Source: Tepidibacter formicigenes DSM 15518
GTDB lineage: Bacteria; Bacillota; Clostridia; Peptostreptococcales; Peptostreptococcaceae
DNA length: 64,000 bases
Assembly (NCBI RefSeq): GCF_900142235.1
Contig: NZ_FRAE01000004.1
Coordinates: forward strand, 40,599 to 104,598
Direction of reading: 5' to 3'
Shown: one piece after another, positions 9,509 to 19,595 of the stretch
How positions within the stretch are numbered: position 1 is the stretch's first letter
How the letters are laid out: each line of letters opens with the position of its first letter
Program-made: the position numbers and the translations under genes
The notes under the pieces: model-generated
Databases searched by the model: none
Seen by the model: the letters and a program-made list of their open reading frames with translations, nothing else
What the model was told of the DNA's origin: nothing

Positions 9509-9826
9509 ATGAAGAAAAATATATTATATACACTTATAATAAATTATTTAGTATTTTTTATATACACATTAAGTGTAATAATAAAAAAAATAAGCTTTTC
9601 TGAGTTTATTAATAGATCTATCTTTTTATTGATAGCATTAAATATAGCTTTGTTTATATTTTTTAATATAATTTTGAAAAATATAAACAAAGTGAAAAAT
9701 AGTATAGATATAGCTATACCTCCTATAGAGTCTGATATAAAAGACATATTAAATGATCCTAGTGGACAAGTAGAAGAAAATAATGATGAATTTGAAGAAT
9801 TAAATTGGAGGCATTTAGATGAATGA
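9509..9826 (+). CDS. Small membrane protein of unknown function upstream of fliA
   Basis: I do not recognise a named family. The 105-residue product has two strongly hydrophobic segments (about residues 7-22 and 34-53) and then an acidic cytoplasmic-type tail rich in Asp and Glu. Its stop overlaps the fliA start by 8 bases, so it is translated as part of the motility operon. The position between cheD and sigma-D genes suggests a motility role, but this is inference from context only. Confidence 0.75.
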   Translation: MKKNILYTLIINYLVFFIYTLSVIIKKISFSEFINRSIFLLIALNIALFIFFNIILKNINKVKNSIDIAIPPIESDIKDILNDPSGQVEENNDEFEELNWRHLDE

Positions 9827-10562
9827 ATCAGATATATGGGTTAAATATAAAAGTCTAAAAGATAAAAATTTGAAAAGTGAGTTAAAGAAAGAAATTATTT
9901 TAAAATATATAAAATTAGTTAAAATAATTTCAGGAAGACTTTATAATTATTATGGGTCAAATATAGAATATGATGATTTAGTTAGCTATGGAATAATAGG
10001 GCTTATAGATGCAATAGAAAAATATGATTACAGCAAAAATATAAAATTTGAAACTTATGCGTCAGTTAGAATAAGAGGTGCTATAATTGATGAAATAAGA
10101 AATTTAGATTGGATACCTAGGTCTATACGTCAAAAATCCAAATTGATAAAAGATGTTTATTCAAAATTAGAAAATAAATTAGGAAGAGAGCCTACAACAA
10201 GTGAAATAGCAAGTGAACTGAATAAAAGTGAAAGTGAAGTTTTAAAGCTTTTAGAGGAAACAAATATATATAATGTAGTTTCTTTAGAAGAGGAATTAAA
10301 TGATAATTTTAAAATTCAAATAGAAGATACTTCTTCTGATATAAACCCAGAAGAATCTTTAATAAAAAAAGATATTATAGAAAGCTTAAAGAAATCTTTA
10401 GATGCACTAAATGAAAGAGAACGACTTATAGTTAGTTTGTATTATTATGAAGGTTTTACCTATAAAGAAATTGGAAAAATCCTTAATATATCTGAGTCAA
10501 GAATATCTCAAATTCACAGCAAATCTATATTGAAAATAAAAGCAAGGCTAGAAAATTTTTAA
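9819..10562 (+). CDS. fliA: Flagellar RNA polymerase sigma factor FliA/SigD
   Basis: This is a sigma-28 family factor for late flagellar and chemotaxis genes. Region 2 is clear (EYDDLVSYGIIGLIDAIEKYD, then FETYASVRIRGAIIDEIRNLDWIPRSIRQ), followed by a region 3 segment (LGREPTTSEIASELNKS) and region 4 with the helix-turn-helix (YYEGFTYKEIGKILNISESRISQIHS). Its 247 residues match the family length. The gene order cheD - small gene - sigD - FapA-type gene - swrB-like matches other Firmicutes motility operons. Confidence 0.95.
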   Translation: MNESDIWVKYKSLKDKNLKSELKKEIILKYIKLVKIISGRLYNYYGSNIEYDDLVSYGIIGLIDAIEKYDYSKNIKFETYASVRIRGAIIDEIRNLDWIPRSIRQKSKLIKDVYSKLENKLGREPTTSEIASELNKSESEVLKLLEETNIYNVVSLEEELNDNFKIQIEDTSSDINPEESLIKKDIIESLKKSLDALNERERLIVSLYYYEGFTYKEIGKILNISESRISQIHSKSILKIKARLENF

Positions 10563-10584
10563 GTAGGTATTGGGGGTGGGATTA

Positions 10585-11982
10585 ATGGCAAAAGACATTT
10601 ATCAAAAATTTGATGATGGAGAGATAATACTTAATATAACAAATGATTTCATGAAAGCTTACTTAAAAATAAAAACTAGTAAAGAAGAGGTAAATTTGAG
10701 CAAACAATATATATTAGAATTTTTAAAAAAAAATAATATTGTATATGGGATAAATGAAAGATATATAGATGATATTATTAAAGGGAATAATCTAAATAAA
10801 CCAGTTGAGATAGCACAAGGATTAAAGCCTGTGTCTGGTGAAAATGCATTTATTAAATATTATTTTAATAATAACAAAGAAAAGAAAGCTAAAATTGATG
10901 AAAATGGGAAAATAGATTTTAAAGAACTTAATTTTGTAGAAAGTATAGAAAAAGGACAGGTTTTGGCTGAAAAAATTCCACCAAAGGAAGGCATAGACGG
11001 AATAAATTTGAAAGGTGAGAAAATAAGAGCTAATAAAGGTAAAGATATAAACTTTAAGTTAGGTAAAAATGTAGAAATAAGTGAAGATGGATTAAAGGTT
11101 ATAAGTAAATGTAAGGGAAGAGTTGAATTTAAAGATGGAAGAATAAGTATTAATACACTTTTAGATATAAAAGGAAATGTAGATTCTTCTACTGGAAATA
11201 TTAGGTTTAGTGGAGATGTTTTAGTTTATGGAGATATTAAATCTGGATTTTTTGTAGAATCACAAGGGGACATAGAGGTTAATGGGGTAATAGAAAGTGC
11301 TACAGTAAAAACAGAGGGAGATTTGATTGTAAAAAGTGGGATACAAGGCAGTGATAAAGAAGTTATATTTTGTAAGGGAAATTTGATTTGTAAGTATATA
11401 GAAAATGCTAAAGTAATTTGTGAAGGAGATATAGTTACAGATTTTATAGTTCATAGTAATATAATGTGCGTAGGCAGTATAACAGTAAATGGAAAAAAAG
11501 GTTTAATAGCAGGAGGAGAATTAAATGTTGGACAAAATATAACTGCAAATATAATAGGATCTCCAATGGGGACAAGAACATATTTAGAAATTGGTGTTGA
11601 TCCTAAACTTAAAATTAAGATAAAATATTTTTTGGATGAAAAAAAAGATATTGAAAAAAAACTAAAAATTTTAACAGTTACTATAAATTCTTATAAAAAC
11701 CTATTGAAAAAAAGAGCATTAAGCAGAGAAACAAGAGATATGTTTTTAAAAAAATTAGAATCATACAATGAATTTTCTGAAAGATTAGAATTTTTGAATG
11801 CTAATATACAAAAAATTAGTAGTGAAATTGAAGATTCAAAAGGAGGAATTTTAACTGTTAAGAAAAAAATATATCCTGGAGTTAAGATAAATATAGGAAA
11901 ATTAACAAAGTATATAAGAGAAGAAATAAGTAGAGTTAAGTTTTATATTGAAGATAAAGATATTGTTACGAGAAAGTTGTAA
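10585..11982 (+). CDS. DUF342/FapA-type polymer-binding flagellar assembly protein
   Basis: The approximately 465-residue protein has an N-terminal FapA domain, a central right-handed beta-helix with repeated short strands (GNVDSSTGNIRFSGDVLVYGDIKSG and onward, about residues 195-330) and a C-terminal coiled coil. Members of this family are common in Firmicutes motility and sporulation clusters; their exact role is unclear. The GGGGGTGGG site at about 10569-10577 fits the ATG at 10585 better than the upstream in-frame TTG at 10570. It is placed directly after sigD. Confidence 0.85.
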   Translation: MAKDIYQKFDDGEIILNITNDFMKAYLKIKTSKEEVNLSKQYILEFLKKNNIVYGINERYIDDIIKGNNLNKPVEIAQGLKPVSGENAFIKYYFNNNKEKKAKIDENGKIDFKELNFVESIEKGQVLAEKIPPKEGIDGINLKGEKIRANKGKDINFKLGKNVEISEDGLKVISKCKGRVEFKDGRISINTLLDIKGNVDSSTGNIRFSGDVLVYGDIKSGFFVESQGDIEVNGVIESATVKTEGDLIVKSGIQGSDKEVIFCKGNLICKYIENAKVICEGDIVTDFIVHSNIMCVGSITVNGKKGLIAGGELNVGQNITANIIGSPMGTRTYLEIGVDPKLKIKIKYFLDEKKDIEKKLKILTVTINSYKNLLKKRALSRETRDMFLKKLESYNEFSERLEFLNANIQKISSEIEDSKGGILTVKKKIYPGVKINIGKLTKYIREEISRVKFYIEDKDIVTRKL

Positions 11983-11996
11983 TGTAGGAGGAAAGT

Positions 11997-12356
11997 ATGA
12001 ATATAAATTACGTAATCATTTTAATCGGATTTATTACGTGTATTATAAGTTTATCTTTCTTAGTTAAATTTTCTTCTAGATTTGAACATGTAATTAAGAT
12101 AGCAAATGAATCTAAAAGCAATTTTACTGATGATTTAGTAATAAATAAATTAAATGAATTAGATAAAAATATTAAAATTATAAATAATAATATAAAAAAT
12201 GAAACAAGTGTTATAAATTCTAAAAATTTAAAAGTTACCTATTCAAATGAAATTGAAAGACTGAGTTTATTAGGATATTCAAAAGAAGAAATTGCTAAAA
12301 TGACAAATAAAAGTATACGTGAAGTTGATTTAATTTTAAAATTGAAAAGAGAATAA
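11997..12356 (+). CDS. SwrB-like DUF6115 membrane protein
   Basis: The 119-residue protein has one N-terminal membrane segment (about residues 4-23), a middle stretch likely to form a coiled coil, and a C-terminal helix-turn-helix-like motif (LGYSKEEIAKMTNKSIREVDLILKL). This architecture and its position between the sigD region and rpsB match Bacillus SwrB, which promotes assembly of the flagellar export apparatus. Sequence identity to SwrB is not obvious by eye, so the assignment rests mainly on architecture and synteny. It appears to be the last gene of the motility operon. Confidence 0.7.
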   Translation: MNINYVIILIGFITCIISLSFLVKFSSRFEHVIKIANESKSNFTDDLVINKLNELDKNIKIINNNIKNETSVINSKNLKVTYSNEIERLSLLGYSKEEIAKMTNKSIREVDLILKLKRE

Positions 12357-12457
12357 TAATTAAGATAATTTATGTATATTAAAGGTGAAAATGGACACAA
12401 TTTTAATGAAATTGTAAATATAATGAAAATATTAGTAAATTAAAATGGAAAAAAATA

Positions 12458-12486
12458 TTGTAAATTTAAATTCCTTGTGATATACT
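12458..12486 (+). promoter_or_regulatory. Sigma-A-type promoter of rpsB
   Basis: A TTGTAA box (12458-12463) and a TATACT box (12481-12486) are separated by 17 bases, ahead of the structured rpsB leader. No clear terminator was seen between the preceding motility gene and this promoter, so some read-through is possible. Confidence 0.65.
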
Positions 12487-12504
12487 ATCAGAGGCGAAAA
12501 TAAT

Positions 12505-12568
12505 ACGCACGATTTGGAATTCTTAAAATGGTGCCAAAGGGTCTTTTAAGAAGATGCCCAAATCGGAG
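12505..12568 (+). promoter_or_regulatory. Structured 5' leader of rpsB, candidate S2 autoregulatory RNA
   Basis: The untranslated leader folds into two nested perfect helices. CGATTTGG at 12510-12517 pairs with CCAAATCG at 12558-12565, and TTCTTAAAA at 12520-12528 pairs with TTTTAAGAA at 12544-12552. The apical loop is GTGCCAAAGG-like. The element sits just upstream of the AGGAGGTG site. Ribosomal protein genes in Firmicutes often carry such leaders for feedback by the encoded protein, and I infer that for S2. It has no poly-U tail, so translation control is more likely than termination. Confidence 0.6.
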
Positions 12569-12594
12569 GGAAAACCATAGGAGGTGCATTTTAA

Positions 12595-13308
12595 ATGGCA
12601 GTTATATCAATGAAACAATTATTAGAAGCAGGTGTTCATTTTGGACATCAAACAAGAAGATGGAATCCAAAAATGGCTCAGTACATATTTACTGAGAGAA
12701 ATGGAATTTATATTATTGATTTACAAAAAACAGTAAAGAAAATTGAAGAAGCTTACAAATTCATTAAAGAAGTTGCTGAAACTGGAAAACCAATATTATT
12801 TGTTGGTACTAAAAAACAAGCTCAAGATGCTATTAAAGAAGAAGCTGAAAGATGTGGAATGTTTTATGTAAATGAGAGATGGTTAGGTGGTATGTTGACT
12901 AACTACAAAACTATCAAAAACAGAATTCAGAAATTAAGAGAATTAGAAAAAATGGAAGAAGATGGAACGTTTGATGTTCTACCTAAAAAGGAAGTTATAA
13001 AATTAAGACATGAAAAAGAAAAATTAGAAAAGTATTTAAATGGTATTAAGGATATGCCTGAATTACCAGGAGCTTTATTTATTGTAGATCCAAGAAAAGA
13101 AAAAATAGCAATACAAGAGGCTCATAGATTAGGTATTCCTGTTGTTGCTATAGTTGACACTAACTGTGATCCAGAAGAAGTTGATTATGCAATTCCAGGA
13201 AATGATGATGCTATAAGAGCGGTTAAGCTAATTACTAGTACAGTAGCTAACGCTGTAGCAGAAGGTAAGCAAGGCGTTGAAGACGAAGTAGAAGAGGTAC
13301 AAGAATAA
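12595..13308 (+). CDS. rpsB: 30S ribosomal protein S2
   Basis: S2 is a small-subunit protein needed for binding S1-like factors and mRNA. The start region [24 protein letters not shown] is the family signature, followed by [24 protein letters not shown] and [13 protein letters not shown]. Its length of 237 residues is typical, with an acidic C-terminal tail. An AGGAGGTG site precedes the ATG. The gene is followed by a hairpin and then tsf, the classic rpsB-tsf pair. Confidence 0.98.
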   Translation: MAVISMKQLLEAGVHFGHQTRRWNPKMAQYIFTERNGIYIIDLQKTVKKIEEAYKFIKEVAETGKPILFVGTKKQAQDAIKEEAERCGMFYVNERWLGGMLTNYKTIKNRIQKLRELEKMEEDGTFDVLPKKEVIKLRHEKEKLEKYLNGIKDMPELPGALFIVDPRKEKIAIQEAHRLGIPVVAIVDTNCDPEEVDYAIPGNDDAIRAVKLITSTVANAVAEGKQGVEDEVEEVQE

Positions 13309-13314
13309 TAAATT

Positions 13315-13340
13315 GGTAAGGGATAAAATCCCTTACCTTT
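13315..13340 (+). terminator. Hairpin between rpsB and tsf (partial terminator)
   Basis: GGTAAGGGA at 13315-13323 pairs perfectly with TCCCTTACC at 13329-13337 around a 5-base loop and is followed by a short TTTAAT tract. The tail is weak and tsf follows within 30 bases, so this probably tunes the rpsB:tsf ratio rather than stopping all transcription. Confidence 0.65.
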
Positions 13341-13364
13341 AATAATATATAGGGAGGCGATTAT

Positions 13365-14279
13365 ATGGCAATTACAGCTGCAATGGTAAAAGAACTAAGA
13401 GAAAAAACTGGCGCAGGAATGATGGATTGTAAAAAAGCATTAACTGAAGTAGATGGAGATATGGAAAAAGCTATAGATTTATTAAGAGAAAAAGGTTTAG
13501 CAAAAGCTGCTAAAAAATCAGGTAGAGTAGCAGCTGAAGGGTTAGTAGATATATGTATGACTGAAGATGGCAAAAAAGCTGCTATAGTTGAAGTGAATTC
13601 TGAAACTGATTTTGTTGCTAAAAATGAAGATTTTAAAAACTTTGTAAAGGATGTAGCTACTACAATTTTAAAATCAGATAAAACAACTGTTGAAGAATTA
13701 TTAAATGAAAAATATTTAGATGCTGATGCAACTGTTCAAGAAGCTCTAAATTCTAAAATAGCTACAATTGGAGAAAATATGAATGTAAGAAGATTTGAAA
13801 AATTTGTAGTTGATAGTGGGAAAGTTGCAGGATACATTCATGCTGGTGGAAAAATAGGAGTATTAGTAGCAATGGAAACAGAATCTGATAGTGACGAATT
13901 ACTTACTTTAGGAAAAGATATTGCTATGCAAGTTGCTGCTATGAATCCAAAATATATCTCAAGAGAAGATGTAGATCAAGAGTACATAGCTCATGAAACA
14001 GAAATATTAAAGCAACAAGCATTAAATGAAGGAAAACCAGCTGAGATAGTTGAAAAAATGGTAGTTGGAAGATTAAATAAGCAATTAAAAGAAGTGTGTT
14101 TACTTGATCAACCATTCGTAAAAAATCCAGATTTAACAGTTGAAAAACTTGTTAAAGAAACTGCTAGTAAATTAGGTACTGAAATTAAAGTATCTAAAGT
14201 AGTTAGATTTGAAGTTGGAGAAGGTATAGAAAAGAAAGAAGAAAACTTTGCAGAAGAAGTTGCTAAGCAACTTAAATAA
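13365..14279 (+). CDS. tsf: Translation elongation factor Ts
   Basis: EF-Ts is the nucleotide exchange factor for EF-Tu. The N-terminal UBA-like domain with LREKTGAGMMDCKKALTE is diagnostic, followed by the dimerisation core containing the conserved VNSETDFVAKN string. Its 304 residues are normal for Firmicutes. A GGGAGGCGAT site precedes the ATG. A strong terminator follows directly. Confidence 0.98.
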   Translation: MAITAAMVKELREKTGAGMMDCKKALTEVDGDMEKAIDLLREKGLAKAAKKSGRVAAEGLVDICMTEDGKKAAIVEVNSETDFVAKNEDFKNFVKDVATTILKSDKTTVEELLNEKYLDADATVQEALNSKIATIGENMNVRRFEKFVVDSGKVAGYIHAGGKIGVLVAMETESDSDELLTLGKDIAMQVAAMNPKYISREDVDQEYIAHETEILKQQALNEGKPAEIVEKMVVGRLNKQLKEVCLLDQPFVKNPDLTVEKLVKETASKLGTEIKVSKVVRFEVGEGIEKKEENFAEEVAKQLK

Positions 14280-14280
14280 T

Positions 14281-15053
<773 letters not shown>

Positions 15054-15055
15054 TT

Positions 15056-15613
15056 ATGAGATTAGAAGTTCATAAGGTTTTAGAAGAAAAAATGGAAAAA
15101 ACTATTTCAGTTTTAAAAGAAGAGTTAGGAGTTATAAGAGCTGGAAGAGCAAATCCAGGAATGCTAGATAGAGTTATTGTAGATTATTATGGATCACCAA
15201 CTCCAATTAAGCAATTAGCTACAGTATCTGCTCCAGAACCAAGATGTTTAGTAATTCAACCATGGGATATGTCGGCTTTAGGAAGTATTGAAAAAGCTAT
15301 TCAATTAGCAGACTTAGGATTTAACCCGACTAATGATGGAAAAATGATAAGAATAGTTATTCCGCAACTTACAGAAGAAAGAAGAAAAGAGTTATTTAAA
15401 CTTGCTAGCAAAACAGCAGAAAATTCTAAAGTAGCTCTGAGAAATGAAAGAAGAGATGCTAATGATAAGCTAAAGAAAATGCAAAAAGATGGTGAAATTA
15501 CAGAAGATGATTTAAAAAAGGCTCAAGATGAGGTTCAAAAAATGACTGACAGTCATATAAAGAAAGTTGATGAACTTTTAGCTAAGAAAGAAAAAGAAAT
15601 AATGGAGGTTTAA
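15056..15613 (+). CDS. frr: Ribosome recycling factor
   Basis: RRF splits post-termination ribosomes with EF-G. The 185-residue protein carries the family strings [34 protein letters not shown] and [21 protein letters not shown]. Its predicted three-helix bundle with an inserted beta/alpha domain fits the length. It is cotranscribed with pyrH, an order conserved in most bacteria. Confidence 0.98.
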   Translation: MRLEVHKVLEEKMEKTISVLKEELGVIRAGRANPGMLDRVIVDYYGSPTPIKQLATVSAPEPRCLVIQPWDMSALGSIEKAIQLADLGFNPTNDGKMIRIVIPQLTEERRKELFKLASKTAENSKVALRNERRDANDKLKKMQKDGEITEDDLKKAQDEVQKMTDSHIKKVDELLAKKEKEIMEV

Positions 15614-15614
15614 G

Positions 15615-15815
15615 TTGGATTATAATGAGCTATTAGGACTTGAACTTGAAAAAGCAGAAAATATACTTAAAAGTAAAAATATAAAATATATTGTTAATGA
15701 AACTAAAGGATATAAGGATAAAGAAATACTAAAACTTCCTAGAGTAATAATGGTAAAAGAAAAAGATAATAATATAGAACTTGTTATCACATATTTTTCC
15801 GACTCCTTAGAATAA
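15615..15815 (+). CDS. Conserved small protein between frr and uppS
   Basis: This 66-residue protein starts at TTG 15615 with a GGAGG site that overlaps the frr stop region. Its pattern (LGLELEKAENILKSKNIKYIVNETKGYKDKE, then a strand ending IELVITYF) resembles a single PASTA-like or small alpha/beta unit. I do not know a named family. The stop codon lies in the loop-side of a long hairpin (15791-15831). Its function is unknown and its position suggests only cotranscription with frr and uppS. Confidence 0.7.
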   Translation: MDYNELLGLELEKAENILKSKNIKYIVNETKGYKDKEILKLPRVIMVKEKDNNIELVITYFSDSLE

Positions 15816-15831
15816 GGAGTTGGAAAAATAT
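15791..15831 (+). terminator. Long 19-bp hairpin overlapping the end of the small gene before uppS
   Basis: Bases 15791-15809 pair with 15813-15831 (19 bp, one G-U pair) around a 3-base loop. The base of the stem is A/T-rich, but no clean poly-T tract follows. The uppS ribosome site lies 6-10 bases downstream. It could be a weak terminator or an RNase III-type processing site. Confidence 0.55.
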
Positions 15832-15848
15832 TTACTTGGAGGAAAAGA

Positions 15849-16583
15849 ATGAACAAAAGAGAAATAGAAAATATAGATAAAAATAATATTCCAAATCACA
15901 TAGCTATAATAATGGATGGAAATGGAAGATGGGCTAAAAAAAGATTTTTACCTAGAACTTTTGGTCACAAAGCAGGAGTTGAAACTATAAGAGAGATTGT
16001 TAAGGAATGTAGTAGTTTAGGTGTCAAGTATTTAACACTATATGCTTTTTCAACAGAAAATTGGAAAAGACCTAAAGATGAAGTAAATGCTTTGATGAAC
16101 TTGCTAGTTGAATATTTAAGAAAAGAAGTTAAAGAACTTCATAAGAATAATGTTATTTTAAATACAATAGGAGATGTTTTTTGTCTTCCTAAAATTGCTC
16201 AAGAAGAGTTAAAAAAAGCTAAAGAACTTACAAAAAATAATGATGGATTAGTTCTTACTTTAGCATTAAACTATGGAAGTAGAAATGATATAAAAAATGC
16301 TATAATAAATATATTAAAAGAATATGATAAAGGAAATGTATGCATAGAAGATATAGATGAAGATTTTATAAAAAATTATTTAAGTACTAGAGATATACCA
16401 GATCCTGATATTTTAATCAGACCTAGTGGAGAGTATAGAGTTAGCAATTTTTTATTATGGGAAATAGCTTATTCGGAATTTTGGTTTTCAGAGATATATT
16501 GGCCGGATTTTAAAAAAGAGAATTTACATAAAGTTATTTTAGATTATCAAAATAGAGAAAGAAGATTTGGAGGACTTAAATAG
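15849..16583 (+). CDS. uppS: Undecaprenyl (polyprenyl) diphosphate synthase
   Basis: UppS is a cis-prenyltransferase that makes the C55 lipid carrier for cell-wall synthesis. The catalytic Asp lies in IIMDGNGRWAKKR, followed by FGHKAGVETIREIV, YAFSTENWKRP, and the C-terminal RPSGEYRVSNFLLWEIAYSEFWF and RRFGGL motifs. Length 244 is normal. cdsA starts 10 bases after its stop. Confidence 0.97.
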   Translation: MNKREIENIDKNNIPNHIAIIMDGNGRWAKKRFLPRTFGHKAGVETIREIVKECSSLGVKYLTLYAFSTENWKRPKDEVNALMNLLVEYLRKEVKELHKNNVILNTIGDVFCLPKIAQEELKKAKELTKNNDGLVLTLALNYGSRNDIKNAIINILKEYDKGNVCIEDIDEDFIKNYLSTRDIPDPDILIRPSGEYRVSNFLLWEIAYSEFWFSEIYWPDFKKENLHKVILDYQNRERRFGGLK

Positions 16584-16593
16584 GGGGAATTGT

Positions 16594-17370
16594 ATGTTTA
16601 TTAGAATATTATCATCAATAATACTATTACCAGTTTTGATATTTATATTGATAAATGGAGGAATTCCCCTCTATTTAGGTGTTTCAGTGGTTTCTTTAAT
16701 AGCTCTTAAGGAATTTTATGATGCTTTTAAAGAAAAAAAAATAAATTCAATTAACATAGTTGGATATATGATAAGTTTATTATTTTTTATGTTTTCAACT
16801 TTTAAAATTAATAATCAGTATATGCTAGGTTTAAGTTTTATTTTATTTTTCATAGCATGCATATTAGTAGTTTTAAGAAAATATAATATTATGGATATGA
16901 GTGTAACTTTTTTAGGTGTAATATATATACCATATTTATTAAATCACATAACATTAATTACAAATTTTAAAAATTATAATTATATTTGGTTAGTTTTTAT
17001 AATAGCTTGGATGACTGACACTTTTGCATATTTTAGCGGATATTTTTTTGGCAAGAATAAATTAATACCTGAAGTTAGCCCTAAAAAAACTATAGAAGGC
17101 AGTATAGGAGGAATTATAGGAAGTTCAATCTCATGTGCTGTATTTGGATACTTATTTAATTTTAATTTGTTCCATATGATTATAATAGGTTTGGTTGGTA
17201 GTATAGTTGCTCAGATTGGTGACCTATTTGCATCTTCTATAAAAAGGGTTTTAGGAATAAAGGACTATGGAAAATTAATACCTGGACATGGAGGTATATT
17301 AGATAGATTTGATAGTATTATTTTTACAGCTCCTTTTGTATATTATTATATATTATTTTTCATTAAATAG
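16594..17370 (+). CDS. cdsA: Phosphatidate cytidylyltransferase
   Basis: CdsA makes CDP-diacylglycerol, the precursor of anionic phospholipids. The product of about 258 residues has many hydrophobic segments and the C-terminal CDS signature (KDYGKLIPGHGGILDRFDSIIFTAPF), with the catalytic Asp pair also visible in MTDTFAYFSGYFFGKNKL. The open frame begins at 16567 inside uppS, but the GGGGGAA site at about 16583-16589 fits the ATG at 16594. PgsA, which uses its product, is encoded at 44262. Confidence 0.95.
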   Translation: MFIRILSSIILLPVLIFILINGGIPLYLGVSVVSLIALKEFYDAFKEKKINSINIVGYMISLLFFMFSTFKINNQYMLGLSFILFFIACILVVLRKYNIMDMSVTFLGVIYIPYLLNHITLITNFKNYNYIWLVFIIAWMTDTFAYFSGYFFGKNKLIPEVSPKKTIEGSIGGIIGSSISCAVFGYLFNFNLFHMIIIGLVGSIVAQIGDLFASSIKRVLGIKDYGKLIPGHGGILDRFDSIIFTAPFVYYYILFFIK

Positions 17371-17392
17371 CTTCAGAATGGTCTGAAGCTAT
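17367..17392 (+). terminator. Hairpin after cdsA
   Basis: ATAGCTTCAG pairs with CTGAAGCTAT around a 6-base loop and overlaps the cdsA stop codon. The tail is not a clean T-run, so read-through into dxr is likely. Confidence 0.55.
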
Positions 17393-17424
17393 TATACTAC
17401 TTTACATAAGAAGGGATGAATAAT

Positions 17425-18576
17425 ATGAAAAATATAGCTATTTTAGGATCGACAGGCTCAATAGGAACTCAAGCTTTAGAAGTTGCTAGAAATAATAAAG
17501 ATAAATTTAACATTGTAGCTTTAGCAGCAAATACAAATATATATAAGTTATTAGAGCAAATAAAAGAATTTAAACCGAAAGTTATTGCTGTATATGATGA
17601 AAATAAAGCTAAGGAGTTAAAAGAAATTTTACCAAATAATATAAGCACAGAAATATGTTGGGGAATGGAAGGATTAAAGCTTATAGCATCTTTAGAAGAA
17701 GCAGATATATTAATTACAGCTTTGATAGGAATGATTGGCCTTATTCCTACACTAGAAGCTATAAAAGAAAGAAAAACTATTGCTCTTGCAAACAAAGAAA
17801 CACTTGTCACCGCTGGAAATTTAGTTATGAAAAAAGCTAAAGAAAAGGGAGTTAACATAATACCTGTTGATAGTGAACATTCAGCTATATTTCAGTGCTT
17901 AAATGGAGAAAATAATAAAAGTATTGAAAAATTAATATTAACAGCTTCTGGAGGACCTTTTAGAAATAGAAAAAAAGAAGAACTTTTAACTGTTACAAAA
18001 AACGAAGCATTAAAGCACCCAAATTGGAGCATGGGAAGGAAAATAAGTATAGATTCAGCTACTCTTATGAACAAAGGATTAGAGGTAATAGAAGCAAAAT
18101 GGTTATTTGATGTTGATGTAGAAGATATAGAGGTACTTGTTCATCCTCAAAGTATTATACATTCAATGGTTCAATTCAAAGATAGTTCTGTAGTTGCTCA
18201 ACTTGGAAATCCAGATATGAAGCTTCCTATACAATATGCACTATCTTATCCAGATAGAATCCACAGTGATTTTGAGAGACTTGATCTTGCAAAAATAAGT
18301 TCTTTAACTTTTGAAAAACCTGATATGGATACTTTTCCATGCTTAGAACTTGCTTATGAATCATTAAAAAATGGAGGAACATATCCTACTGTTTTAAATG
18401 CTGCAAATGAAGTTTTAGTAAGTGAGTTTTTGAATGATAATATTAAATTTTATGATATACCATTATATATAGAAAAAGCTCTTGAAAAACATTCTTCAGT
18501 AAAAAATCCTACTTTAGAAGAAATATTATATATAGACAATTGGAGTAGACAATTTATTAAGGAAACCATAAAATAG
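17425..18576 (+). CDS. dxr: 1-deoxy-D-xylulose 5-phosphate reductoisomerase
   Basis: Dxr makes MEP in the non-mevalonate isoprenoid pathway. The NADPH-binding N terminus ([17 protein letters not shown]), the NKETLVTAG motif, the metal-binding [11 protein letters not shown] and the [14 protein letters not shown] string are complete. Two in-frame ATGs (17416, 17425) follow an AGAAGGG site, and the second has the better spacing. With ispG downstream, two MEP-pathway enzymes lie in this block, supplying UppS with isoprenoid precursors. Confidence 0.96.
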   Translation: MKNIAILGSTGSIGTQALEVARNNKDKFNIVALAANTNIYKLLEQIKEFKPKVIAVYDENKAKELKEILPNNISTEICWGMEGLKLIASLEEADILITALIGMIGLIPTLEAIKERKTIALANKETLVTAGNLVMKKAKEKGVNIIPVDSEHSAIFQCLNGENNKSIEKLILTASGGPFRNRKKEELLTVTKNEALKHPNWSMGRKISIDSATLMNKGLEVIEAKWLFDVDVEDIEVLVHPQSIIHSMVQFKDSSVVAQLGNPDMKLPIQYALSYPDRIHSDFERLDLAKISSLTFEKPDMDTFPCLELAYESLKNGGTYPTVLNAANEVLVSEFLNDNIKFYDIPLYIEKALEKHSSVKNPTLEEILYIDNWSRQFIKETIK

Positions 18577-18588
18577 GAAGGTGAAAAG

Positions 18589-19584
18589 ATGACTATAATT
18601 ATATCACTTATAGTGTTTGGAATTCTTGTTTTGTTTCATGAATTTGGTCATTTTATAGTTGCTAAAAAATCAGGGGTAAAAGTACATGAATTTGCTATAG
18701 GTATGGGACCTAAAATATATGGGTTTAAAGGAGAAGAAACAGAATATACAATAAGAGCTCTCCCGTTGGGAGGATATGTAAAAATGGAAGGAGAAGATGA
18801 AGTATCAGATGACCCTAGAAGTTTTAACAATAAAAATGTATTTCAAAAAATAAGTATAATATTTGCAGGACCTTTAATGAATTTTGTACTTGCTATATTA
18901 TTATTTACGTTAATGTCTATGTACCAGGGAGTTCCAAGTACAACTATAAAAAATACAATAAATAATCTTCCCGCTCAAGAAGTAGGGATTAAACCTGGGG
19001 ATAAGATTGTTAAAATTGACAATATTGAGATTAAAAGCTGGGATGATGTAAGAAAAACTATAAATGCATCTAAAAGTAAAAATATAAATATGGAGATTGT
19101 TAGAGATGGAAAAATAATTAAATATGAGATTGCTCCTAAAGAAAAAAATGGAAGAATGATGGTAGGAATACAACCTAAATACGAAAAAAGTATAGTTTTA
19201 TCTTTAAAATATGCAGTAAATCAGACTATTTTTCTTTTAGATCAAATGATTAATTTCCTGGGAAAAGCTATAACAGGAAACGTATCTTCTGAACAGGTTG
19301 CTGGACCTGTAGGGATAATAAACGTAGTTGGCCAGGCTGCAAAAGCTGGATTTGTGTATGTAATAAATTTTGCTGCTGTAATTAGTATTAATTTAGGTCT
19401 GTTTAACTTACTTCCTGTACCAGCACTCGATGGAGGAAGAATTGTATTTTTATTAATAGAACTAATAAGAGGTAAAAAAATAGATCCAGAAAAAGAAGGA
19501 ACAATTCATTTTATAGGACTTGTAGCTTTAATGCTTCTTATGATATTTGTTACTTATAAAGATATTACTAGAATAATAAAGTAG
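18589..19584 (+). CDS. rseP: Site-2 zinc metalloprotease RseP/RasP
   Basis: This is a membrane-embedded intramembrane protease of the S2P family that cleaves anti-sigma factors and leftover signal peptides. The zinc motif HEFGH is at about residues 17-21 in the first membrane segment. A PDZ domain follows (about 105-190, GIKPGDKIVKIDNIEI). The second metal motif NLLPVPALDGGRI is near 275. The 331-residue length is normal. It lies in the conserved dxr-rseP-ispG order. Confidence 0.96.
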   Translation: MTIIISLIVFGILVLFHEFGHFIVAKKSGVKVHEFAIGMGPKIYGFKGEETEYTIRALPLGGYVKMEGEDEVSDDPRSFNNKNVFQKISIIFAGPLMNFVLAILLFTLMSMYQGVPSTTIKNTINNLPAQEVGIKPGDKIVKIDNIEIKSWDDVRKTINASKSKNINMEIVRDGKIIKYEIAPKEKNGRMMVGIQPKYEKSIVLSLKYAVNQTIFLLDQMINFLGKAITGNVSSEQVAGPVGIINVVGQAAKAGFVYVINFAAVISINLGLFNLLPVPALDGGRIVFLLIELIRGKKIDPEKEGTIHFIGLVALMLLMIFVTYKDITRIIK

Positions 19585-19595
19585 AAGGTGATTTT

